Source: Adineta steineri | Lineage: Eukaryota > Rotifera > Eurotatoria > Adinetida > Adinetidae | Reading direction: 5' to 3' | Assembly (NCBI GenBank): GCA_905250115.1 | Contig: CAJNOI010000002.1 | Span: 564,771 to 628,770, forward strand | DNA length: 64,000 nt | In this document: positions 47,401 through 57,347 of the stretch, in pieces | Numbering within the stretch: the first letter of the stretch is position 1 | How the letters are laid out: the number at the start of each line of letters is the position of its first letter | The notes under the pieces: generated by a model | Database searches by the model: none | Told to the model about the DNA's origin: nothing | The model's input: the letters and a program-made list of their open reading frames with translations, nothing else | Translations under genes and position numbers: made by a program

Positions 47401-47896
47401 AAATCTATTGACCTAGAAACGAAAAAAAAAACAAACAAAAACTTGACAATGAGAAAATTATTTGTTCAATTCTTCATTTCATATCTTTTTTTGATCTAGT
47501 CATTTATTAATTTATTAATCGGTGGTAATTCATCATCAGAAAAAGAAGGACAATCATCAACTATAAAACAAAATTGTCCTCCTGCTGTAACAAATGAAAG
47601 ACGATCATCCGTAATTAGTCGATTATCATGTGTAGAATATGGAAAGAAATCAACATCTGTCAAAAATCATGGTCAAAATAAGAAACAAGAATGTATGTGG
47701 AATTTAGATTTTACTCCATATAATTTATCATTAATACGAATTAAGTAAGATAATGATGTTTACAAAATAAACAATTCATTATAATGATCAATATCTCCCT
47801 TTTTTTTATAGATGTTTTCATCGATTTTTACCAGTTTTTGGTGTTGGTTCTTATCCTGATACAGTATTAAAAGAAATTAAATATTCATGTTTTTGA
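44417..47896 (+). CDS. Divergent ceramide-kinase-like protein (CERKL-type)
   Basis: Fourteen exons join in frame to 807 aa: 44417-44456, 44526-44732, 44781-45095, 45158-45283, 45327-45396, 45451-45534, 45801-45859, 45913-45987, 46048-46234, 46350-46418, 46471-46843, 46895-47383, 47500-47744, 47812-47896. The lipid-kinase core is recognisable: ILVICNPYAGS (194-204), LIIIGGDGSV (254-263), ICIIPTGTTN, LSKFGHLADGLLDLILIE and a C-terminal block WNLDF...IKCFHRFLPVFGVG as in CERK. The Gly-rich NPFGGKG loop of CERK has become NPYAGSKYS, and the CERK GYGFYGD segment reads GGGYPANA with its Asp lost. It also lacks a clear CxxxCxxC. A Ser/Asn/His-rich insert fills residues 590-700. Activity as a ceramide kinase is doubtful; vertebrate CERKL is a parallel. 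Confidence 0.82.
45590..45760 (+). mobile_element. Fold-back (MITE-like) element in an intron
   Basis: Inside the 266-bp intron 45535-45800, a left arm (45590-45650) is nearly the reverse complement of a right arm (45700-45760). Blocks match in order: ACGAGG, AGGTC, AGTGATTAAA, GCATATT and TGCCCAGTGGTAGGG. The loop is 49 nt. All other introns in this gene that are this well resolved are about 40-115 nt. The element is G/C-richer than its surroundings. No target-site duplication is obvious. It may be a miniature inverted-repeat transposon or a hairpin RNA precursor. Confidence 0.65.
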
Positions 47897-48783
47897 TGTA
47901 TTATAGCTTTAATCAGATTCATTTTTCTTTTGAATTTCTTTAATAACTCATCATCTCTATAAATATTAACTGATAACAAAGTTTTTGAATTTAACTAATC
48001 CAATTAAAAACTTTTGTTAAAATCAATTGTGTCGCTTTTATGATGTATGTAAGCATAATAAATCTTCTATGTGAAAACAAATGAATCTATATAATATATG
48101 ACATTTTTTGATAAGAAAACAAAATATAACAGACATAAATGTTCGCATCAAGTAATAAAAACTGAAATGTCTTCTAGATGATGTACTTGCATATTATAAC
48201 ATCTTCCACTCATTATACAATGCAGCATACAAGTACTCAGTTAAGCAGATGTTTTTTTGCTGACAAAACCTTATTGTTCATGTTAAAAATAGCCTCATTA
48301 CATCTGATATTTTAATCCTATAGAGATTTGTTTCAATTATCTTTATTATGATAATTAACAAAAGAACACAAACCTTCAGACATATCCTCTTATCAAAAAC
48401 GATATATGTTATATTTAAATTTAATCTAAAATAGTTTACCTATCTATTAGAAAGAAGAAGAAAAAAAAAGACTTGACAAAATTGATAACATATGTTTTGT
48501 GAAGAGAGAACTTCCTTAATAAAAAAAAATAATCTCCCCTTAAACAGTATATTATATAAACATGCATTTAACATGTGGCGCACTGTTATAGTCATACTAT
48601 GGGAACAAACCTATTTATTTATTTAATGCTTTGCAAAGAAGTCAGTAAGATGTCATACTTTATTCTGATTGGCAGTAGAAAGAAAAAGAAGGAAAAAAAA
48701 AGACGCAAAAAACAAAGTGAAATGTATAAATATATGCATTATTAATCAATATATGTTTTTTTTTCTTTTTCATATGAATCAAT
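47897..48783. other. Intergenic, no gene seen
   Basis: About 890 bp between the CERK-like gene and the EI24-like gene. AT-rich with no recognised element. Confidence 0.45.
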
Positions 48784-49893
48784 ATGTCATCAAATACGAA
48801 TATAATTTGGCTGCAAAGTAATCAAGACGAACCTATTACTTATGAACTTCGTTCTCATGTTGCTCTATTTGATAATGAAGATGCATGTTATCAATTTCTA
48901 TGTTCATTATCACCAACAATACGTGGATTAACACTTGTTGTTACTGATCCAACAATATCAACAGATCGTCTTATAAAATTAAAACAAATATCAATTGTCT
49001 ATATACTTTCATCATCAATATCAAAATCACATATAAAAAGTTCAGCAAAAATTCATGGACTTTTTGATGATAAAAAAACTTTAATAGAACAAGTTTTAAC
49101 TGATTTAAATCGTAGAAAACCAAGTGAACCAGGATTTTTAACTGGTATTATATCACCATTTCAAGGTTTTTATTTTATTCTAACAACTTCATCAACATGG
49201 TCACGGGCATTAGTACCTGCTATTTTATTTACATTACTTCTCTTTCTTTTTGCAATACCAGGAGTATGGGCAATGCACATACTTACAAACCGTTTAATAC
49301 AAAAATATAGTTCGCGTTTCATACGTGTTGGGATATGGTTACTTCGTTTTGTACTTTATATAGTTGCTATATGTCTTTCACTAATAATTGCACTTCTAAC
49401 AGCTCAACCATTAAGTTCACCAGCACTTGAAAGTCTAATACGTGCACAAGAACGTCATTTAAAATATCCAAATCGTCCAGAAGAATCATTTTGTTCTAGT
49501 ATATGGCGTAGTTTGCGTGTAGCTGTGATTTCAATGTTGATTTCATTTGTTATTTTTATTATTTTAACTTCAATAGAATTCTTTTTACCACCAGCTATTA
49601 TAATAACAACTCCATTAAAATTTCTTACAACTGCCTTTATTATTGCATATGATATTATTGATTATCCATTATCATTACATTTACTTGGTGTACGAGAACG
49701 TATACCATGGTTTAAACATTATATATGGGCAACACTTGGTTTTGGTTTCGCAATGGAAATTATATTTCTTATCCCAGGAGCATTTTTTCTTTTGTTACCA
49801 TCTGGTATATGTGGTGCAACTCGTCTCGTTGTTGCAGCTGAAAGAGCATCAATACATCAACCATTATTATCATCAAAGGATGAGTCTACTTAA
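48784..49893 (+). CDS. Intronless EI24/CysZ-family multi-pass membrane protein
   Basis: A single 369-codon exon. Residues 1-115 form a soluble domain of unknown type (ELRSHVALFDNEDACYQFL, LKQISIVYIL). The rest has the EI24/CysZ layout: GFLTGIISPFQGFYFI, TM helices at about 142-165, 181-208, 246-280 and 320-345, IIDYPLSLHLLGVRER, then GFGFAMEIIFLIPGAFFLLLPSGICGATRLV. The GFG...IP segment and the final small-residue helix with A.R are typical of the family, which includes EI24 in animals and Lds/Rrt8 lipid-droplet proteins in fungi. It probably sits in ER or lipid-droplet membranes. Lack of introns sets it apart from most neighbours. AATAAA occurs at 49913. Confidence 0.72.
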   Translation: MSSNTNIIWLQSNQDEPITYELRSHVALFDNEDACYQFLCSLSPTIRGLTLVVTDPTISTDRLIKLKQISIVYILSSSISKSHIKSSAKIHGLFDDKKTLIEQVLTDLNRRKPSEPGFLTGIISPFQGFYFILTTSSTWSRALVPAILFTLLLFLFAIPGVWAMHILTNRLIQKYSSRFIRVGIWLLRFVLYIVAICLSLIIALLTAQPLSSPALESLIRAQERHLKYPNRPEESFCSSIWRSLRVAVISMLISFVIFIILTSIEFFLPPAIIITTPLKFLTTAFIIAYDIIDYPLSLHLLGVRERIPWFKHYIWATLGFGFAMEIIFLIPGAFFLLLPSGICGATRLVVAAERASIHQPLLSSKDEST

Positions 49894-51286
49894 TATGAAG
49901 AAAGTTTAATAGAATAAATTTTTTTTGTTTTTAGTTAGTCAGATTTGTTTTGTTTTTGATAATACTTTATTTTCTTTCATTTTTCAAAAAAAATAATACT
50001 AATAATAAAACAAGTAGTCAAGATGTGATCAAAAATTAAAATATATTTGATAAACGATCATAAAAAAGTCAGTCAAAAGACTACAAATGATTTAATTGTG
50101 TCAATATTATTATCGTTGTTTCGTCAAGGTTATGAAATAGTCAATAAATAAAAGACATAGAGTTTTATCGTCTATATACAAAAAAACACAAAAATGAAAT
50201 GTTATTAAAAGAAATCGTATTCTTTCGATGAAACTTGACACAATATGCAAAATAACTATAGATTCTTATTTTTCAAAATAGTTCTAGCATGATAAGTGTT
50301 ATTCTTTTTCGATCAGGTATATTAAATCAAAACGAAACATTTACGACGTGATTCTCATTTGAATAAAAAAAACATTCTTTCATGCATACTAAATTATAAC
50401 GTGTAAGAATGTATATATTACTACTCCATTGTAATACTAGAACGTATTTTCTAAATTTCAACTATTAAAATCGATGACAATGTATATTCATGAATGAATA
50501 GTAACATGATATTAAAAAGCAATTCACACTGTCTACAAACATACTATCGTTCATATACATGTTAACTCTTCGCAATATAGTATTATATTACATGATATAA
50601 CATCTATCGACATCTATTTGAATACTATTGCCATCTATCGAATGTTCTGTTAGTAACGGTTTTTTTATGTAAACTATTATGAAAAAATATATAGAATTTT
50701 AAAATCAAATATGTTTGTATTGATTTTTAGTATTAAATAGATATGCTATTTACGGAGGTTTCAACTCGATGCTTACTTGCTCAATACAAAACAAAGACCG
50801 CAATTATTACTCATTGTTATTGGCGCTACACTCTCGATCGAATCACATTGATTATAGCGCTTAATGATTGATTTCATGCAGCTATATCATCTACGTTATA
50901 AACGAACAAAGCTCGTCTTTATAAGTGTATAATGCTGAAGGCATTGTGAGAAAGGATTGAATTGAATGGAAACGGTGACCTATTGTCAATAGAAGGGCAG
51001 ATGATTGTATGTTTAATCAATCTTGTCTTATGATTTTATCTTCATTAGTAATATATCACTGCATATATATATAGTAACTGTCAAAATTATACTAATATAT
51101 TGTAGAGAAAGATGAGCGTTTTTCTTTTCTTTCGTACTATCAAGAGGAGCGAACATTTGTTTCTCGTTATCTTGCGCAATACCAAAATTATCTTTTATTT
51201 TAGACGATTGCCGTCATTTCAGATAGAATTAATTGTTTAATTTTACTTTTGACATAACACTTTTTTTTTCGAATACAAAAAAAAAC
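49894..51286. other. Intergenic, no gene seen
   Basis: About 1.4 kb. A mixed-composition patch at 50740-50990 (GGCGCTACACTCTCGATCG, TAGCGCTTAATG) precedes the intermediate-filament gene and may be its promoter region. No reading frame is supported. Confidence 0.45.
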
Positions 51287-53464
51287 ATGGCTAGTCGATC
51301 ATCAGCAGCCGTACGAAGCCGTACTTCTTCAACAGCAGGTAGCACAGGTGGATTAAATATTTCTCGTGCACAAGAAAAAGAACAATTGGAAACTCTTAAT
51401 AATCGTTTGGCTGTATACATTGATACAGTACGTCGTTTAGAACAAGATAATAAAGAATTAAAGGTAAATTCAATTGTTTTTTTTTCTTAGATAAATATTC
51501 ATAATAATTTATTTGTATTTTATTAGAATATTATTTCATCCTATACCGATACCTATGAAGTTGAAACATCGAAAGTTAAATTATTATATGAACGTGAACT
51601 TGAAGATGCAAAAAAATTAATTGAAGAACTTGCAAGAGAAAAGTCACGTTTAGAAATTGAAGCTGAAAAATCAAATGCCGAAGCACAAGATGCATTGGCA
51701 AAGTATGTGCTAAAAAATGTTTTTCGTAACTTTTATTTCTAAATAAATGCTTGTATTTTAGACTTGCTCGTAAAGAACGTGATTTACGAGCTGCCGAAGG
51801 ACGTTTGAAACAATATGAAACTGAAATTGGAGAATTAAAAGCACGTAATGAAGCACTTGGATTTGATGCAAATCGAAAAACTGATGAGAATGTGGTAAGT
51901 TGGAAGATAATAAGACTATTTAACAATGACTAATGATAGTTAATAACTATGAGTAATGACAGATTGATGCTATTTCCTGTATAGACAACGGCTTGTTATG
52001 AATATTGACATCGATTAAGTCGTGATAGAAGTTAGAGAATGTTGAAAGATTTTAATTATTGTAATTATATCTTTTGTGCGATTTCTTGAATAAACTACAT
52101 TGGATTTAATTTACTGATTCTTTATATTTGCTATTTGAAGGGTTTACGTGGTCTTAATGCCGATTTGGAAAAACAAGTAGCTGCATTAAAACGTCAACTT
52201 GAATCTGAAACACTTCTTCGTATTGATCTTGAAAATAAAAATAAAACATTACGTGAAGAACTTCAATTCAATGCTCAAGTTCATGAAACAGTAAGTATAA
52301 AAAGTTTTATTTCTTTTTTTTTAAAAACAACAAAAAAAATTAATTTTTTTTCAAGGCTATTGATGAAGTTCGTCGACAAAGACGATATGAAGTTAGAGCT
52401 GATGATGGTTTACGTCAACAGTATGATGATCGTTTATTACTTGAATTACAAGAATTACGAAATCAAACTGATGAAGAAATGCAAGCTTTACGTGATGAAA
52501 TAGCTGGACAATATGAAAAGAAAATTGAAGATTTACAAACAACAATTCGTCGTAATTTGGATCAAGTTGGTACATATCGATCTGATTTATCATCTTATCG
52601 TGAACGTATCGATGATATAACAAAATCTCGTGATGCATTAAATGATAAAGTTTCATTTCTTGAACAACGTTGTCGTGATTTGGAAGATCGTCTTCATCGT
52701 TCACAACAAAAACAAGATGAAAGTTTAGCTGAACGTGAAGATGAATTAGAACGTTTGAAATTACAAATTGAACAAATGCAAATTGATTATCAAAATTTAC
52801 TTGATATAAAAATTGGTCTTGATAGAGAAATTGCAACATATAGAAAATTACTTGAATCCGAAGAAGAACGACTTAATATTTCTGGCAATTTATCAAATCT
52901 TACATCAACAACAGCATCAAATACAACATTTGAAAGTAGTTCATATCCATCACGTAAACGTCCACGTTATGATGCAGATGATCGTCCATCAGTTAATACA
53001 CAATTACTTGATGGCATCAATATAATTGATGATGATAGTTCTCATCCAAAATTTGTTAAACTAGTTAATAATTCTAAACAAGATGTTGCTTTAAATGGAT
53101 GGGTTCTTAAACGAAAAGTTGGTTCACAATCATATGAATTTAAATTTCCTAAAGGAATGAATCTTAAAGCTGGCGCTACAACAACGGTAAGATAAAATTT
53201 ATTTTTAGGAATAAAAGAGAAGATTAATTGAATATTTTAGATTTGGAGTTCCGATGTTAATGATATATCTGTTGATCCACCAACAAATTTGAAATTACGT
53301 ACAACAAAATGGTTTTCAACTAATAATGAAGTTAAAAAAACAATACTAGAAGATTCTGAAGGACGCGTAAGTTTAGAAATTAGTTGATTATATTTACTAG
53401 ATAATTTTCTTTTCTTTTTTGATTTATTTAGGTTATTGCAGAGAAAACTGTTAGTGTTAAATAA
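51287..53464 (+). CDS. Lamin-type intermediate filament protein with lamin-tail domain
   Basis: Seven exons: 51287-51463, 51527-51702, 51762-51894, 52141-52290, 52356-53186, 53241-53366, 53432-53464 (541 aa). A short Ser/Arg head precedes coil 1A (EKEQLETLNNRLAVYIDTVR), a long coil 1B of the lamin/invertebrate length, coil 2 and the helix-termination motif IATYRKLLESEEERL (about 371-385). The tail carries a nuclear-localisation-like SRKRPR (411-416) and a lamin-tail Ig fold from about 443 (KFVKLVNNSKQDV, GWVLKRKV, WSSDV). There is no C-terminal CaaX box; the protein ends EKTVSVK, so it would not be farnesylated. It is therefore either a lamin C-like nuclear protein or a cytoplasmic filament that kept the lamin tail. 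AATAAA occurs at 53630. Confidence 0.9.
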
Positions 53465-54439
53465 AAATAAGACAAATCAAAAAAAAAAGAAGTTTATTGA
53501 TGTGTTTATGTGTAAAAATATTTCTTACAAATATTCTTGATGTAGTTTTCAAAAAAGTTTTGTCTTTATTCAAGATATATGTGTGGTATTTTCTCTCTTT
53601 CTTTTATATTCATATACTAGTAGAGATTTAATAAAAGAAAAAAAAATAAATAAAGAAACCGATTATTGATTTTGAATGTTTTTCTTTTCTTGTGCACATT
53701 TAAAATCTTATTTTCTTGTCTCTTGTGTTCTTTTCTTTGCTTGAAAATAAACTGTATTGTAAACGTTTAACTATTTCATGCTTTTGTTGTCTATTATTAT
53801 TGATTTTTTTTCCAATCTAGAAGATTTATTAGGTTTTTTTTTCTTGTCATCATTGTTGTTGTCTTTTTCTGATTAGTAAATTAAACATTGCTAAGAAACA
53901 AATGAATTGATTCAATTATAGTGTGTAGATAGATAGAATGATTTATTAGTATTATATAAAAATTCGATAAATCTCATGAAGAGTTATTCATAATTTCAAA
54001 TGAAATGTAAAACTAATATTTTAATTAAAGAATATGTCGAAGTTGACTATTCTAGAAAAAAATATGACTTCATCACTTTAACGACTTTTTACATTAAATA
54101 TATTATATTATTTCTATATACGTAATTGGTAGCATCTGTTCTTTCCAAATAAAGAATACTTCAATGCCAAATTCTATTAATATTCCTTTTGTTTTTTTTT
54201 CAATATTTGCAAACAGAAAATATCAAAAAAGCTATGTATACACATTTAATGTACGAACAAATTAAGTCAATTTGTTGACTGATATTCTACTTGACCTAAT
54301 GTGCAAATATGTCATTTGCACATCAAAAATACGGTTACCGCTTCTCTCCCTCTTCTATTTATTTTTCTATCAAATAAGTATTAGTATTTATGAATAATTT
54401 AATTCTTTTAAAAGAACAATGAAATAATAAAAGATAATT
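53465..54439. other. Convergent 3' spacer
   Basis: About 975 bp between the intermediate-filament gene and the convergent two-TM gene. It holds the AATAAA at 53630. No gene is seen. Confidence 0.5.
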
Positions 54440-55188
54440 TTAAACAGTATGATGATTTTGATAAATAAAATTTTTTAATTTTTTATATTTAGGAAATATT
54501 CCTATCCAATATTGACTTTCAATATAACTAAGAAATAAATTTTTTGCTAAATGTTTGCCAATTTGTCTTAATTGAAATTTATAATAAAAATAATCAGTTA
54601 TTTTAATAAAATCAATATCTTCAATAACAAATACAAGATGATAAAGAAGTATATTATATGATTCTATTTTATGTAAACATATATAAGCACGATCAATTGA
54701 ACATTGTTGTTTTAAAATATTATTTCTATAGATTGACACATGAAAATCTAATGGAGATAAAACAATACGTCGTTGTTGAAAATTTTCAATCAGATTTAAA
54801 CATAGAAATATCGTTAAGAATCCAAATATAAATAATAAAAGAAATTCGGAACCTGATATCCAATATTCATTTATATTCAACTGATAATAAGTATATAATG
54901 TTAATATAAAGATTATTATTTGCATAATAATTAAGAAATAGATTGTTGACCAACAACGATATTTATATTCAAATGTATATGATTGTGTATATGTAAAAGG
55001 ATAATATGGATTTAAACGAAAATTTTCTATAAGTTTATCACCAAACTATACGGAAAAAAAGAAAAGTAAATTTTTTATATGATTATTCAAAATATATATG
55101 AATATACAGGATCATAGGATGTTAGAATAATTGAAAGTAGTGATCGAAATTTGTTAATAAATCGTTGATGATATGATAAGGCGGCCAT
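54440..55188 (-). CDS. Two-TM protein, possibly TMEM249-like
   Basis: Exon 1 (55188-55108) and exon 2 (55045-54440) join phase 0 to give 228 aa. The start MAALSYHQRF is the first ATG of the short exon. After a cytoplasmic N-terminus (LNPYYPFTYTQSYTFEY), two hydrophobic segments follow: about 64-84 (STIYFLIIMQIIIFILTLYT) and about 96-114 (FLLLFIFGFLTIFLCLNL). The rest is a beta-rich, PH-like tail (RRIVLSPLDFHVSIYRN, LYHLVFVIED, FQLRQIGKHLAKNLFLSYIE). Size and layout fit TMEM249, an accessory of the sperm CatSper calcium channel, but I rely on overall layout rather than a diagnostic motif. Confidence 0.68.
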
Positions 55189-57347
55189 TCAACGAAAAAA
55201 AATGAGAATTCCTCCATATCATACAATGAAATTCTGTTTTATTGTTAACAATCTTTCATTTATAATCAATTTAAATACATGATCCTCATCTGGTTTCGCG
55301 CGTCCTACTCTCTTTAATAATCAGAAACTTTTCCATTTATCTGATTCGATACAAAAACAAAATACTGAATAAATGTTAACTTATTTAATACTATAATCTT
55401 TTAGATTTATTTTGAACATGAATCATTTCATTTATTTTGTAAGAAAATCTACTCGGTTTTTTCTCCGCAATAGAAATGATTCATATAAAACATGTGATAT
55501 TTTATTAGAGTACTTGGTAAAAATAAAAGTTTACTTTTGTCATCATATTTTAATTCAATATTGATTTTTAAGTGCTATTTATCTTGATTATGTCAAACAG
55601 TAACAATGTGAAAATTTGAATTAGATTTGGACAAACAATATTTTTCTCGTTTATGAAAAGGAAAAAAACTATGATGTCAACATTTTTCATGACATATGTT
55701 GTTCTTTCATCAAATTGCATCAGATGTTCTGTATTGTACGACGAAATAATTACCAGGGTTTTTCCTATCGAATGCATATATAAAATTTTTTTATATGGAG
55801 TCAACGATGGTTTGAGTGGTGCACGTATTTTTTTATTATCACCTTTTTAGTCGAATGAATCTTCGATACTAATACTATTTGACAAGTCTATTGTATTCTT
55901 TTTGAATAAACGCTCTGCAAAAAGAAAAATATTGACAAAAACGAACATTGCGTGAGAAATAAATACAGTGACACAATTGAATTTCAGTTTTATTAAGAAA
56001 AAACTAAGAAGTACTTCAATTAATAACCTCAAACTAGTGTAACGTTTAATAATAATATATAACCTTGAACATATATAATGTTGACTTTAATTTGATTTCT
56101 TTGCTTGATGAAAATGTCTCATAGAAAAAAAAAAAAAAGGTAGAAAATATTCTGTTCTTTTATGTTGATGCTTCATTCCAAGGACAATATACAATTTACC
56201 TGAAATTAAAAATACTCATTAATGTAAGTGTAAAATACTTGTGTAGTTATTAAATACGTGTATATATTTAATAATGAACGGTTTTTTATTCTAGTTCACC
56301 ATAATGAAAATTTCACATTGGACAAAAAAAAACTCAATTTGTTATTTTGTCTGAAAATTCATATGAACAATCTTCAATCAAAAAACTTTTCGTTGATCAC
56401 AACGAAGAAACTAAAAATTTGATTTGAATTACTTTAAAGTTACCCAGTTGACACATTTCTTTTTTTTCTTGTTTATTCTATGCAATATTCTATTAAAAGA
56501 AAGCATAATAATAATAATAATGCCGCAAAAAAGTACTTCAAGTTTAAATAAGACAAGGTTATATTGTTTCTTCATCTATGACAAGTTTTAGATATTATTT
56601 ATATGCATTTGAACATATATTATTATGAGTGTGTATCAGTGCATTAAATCAACATTTTTCTAGACAATTCATATTATGTTTAATGCACTGATAAATTATA
56701 CTCGTTTTAAAAATTTTTAACAATAACATACTTCTTCTTTTTTTTTCTCTTCCGATTTCATACATAATGAATCACAATATTACGCGTACAGAGAGTGCGG
56801 CATGGATTTTTCTCGATTTAAAGTAACAGAATTCCTTCTTCGTCTTCTTTTTTTTTTGTATGTTCTAGTAAAAGACTATATTAGTGAGTGTCCTTGACAC
56901 GTTGTATCCATAGTCACATATGTGTATGTTGACTATTTTTACTAACAAGTAAAAATAAAAATTTTTTTAACTAACTAGCGCCCTCAATAATACATCTGTC
57001 AAACTCCTTTCATCAATTGGCCGTTTCGTATACTCCAATCCGTATTGAACAAGAAGTTTTCCCAAGCCAACACGTACTCACACAACAGAACACAACACAT
57101 GTACACATACTCACAATCCGGTATATTCACCTTGTGTTCCGCCTCGATGCTTTTCTGTTCTTTTTTTTCTCTTCACATTTTTCTAAACACGACATTGACC
57201 ATGATACACCTCAGTGTTATCAATAACTTGTGATTAATATTACCTTATGAAATCTTCTTTTTTTTTCTTTTACTAGATGACATTTTATTTTTTCCATTTT
57301 TTGAACAAATTATTCATCAATCGCTTAACAACCAAATTATAAAAAAA
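55189..57347. other. Divergent intergenic region before TMEM131
   Basis: About 2.2 kb between the two-TM gene and TMEM131, which are transcribed away from each other. It contains the hairpin at 56634-56693. A 65-codon plus-strand frame at 55653-55850 has no recognisable homology or splice context. Confidence 0.45.
56634..56693 (+). other. Stem-loop with 15-bp perfect arms
   Basis: TATCAGTGCATTAAA (56634-56648) is the exact reverse complement of TTTAATGCACTGATA (56679-56693), with a 30-nt loop. Outside the stem, GAGTGT on the left can pair with ATACTC on the right across a small internal loop, allowing one G-U pair. The size is compatible with a microRNA-type precursor or a tiny fold-back element. 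Confidence 0.45.

Noticed and set aside
52393-52839. 148-codon minus-strand frame
   Set aside because: It overlaps coil 2 of the intermediate filament on the other strand and is a composition artefact (His/Val/Gln-rich).
55653-55850. 65-codon plus-strand frame
   Set aside because: No homology, no splice context, and no codon bias like the neighbouring genes.
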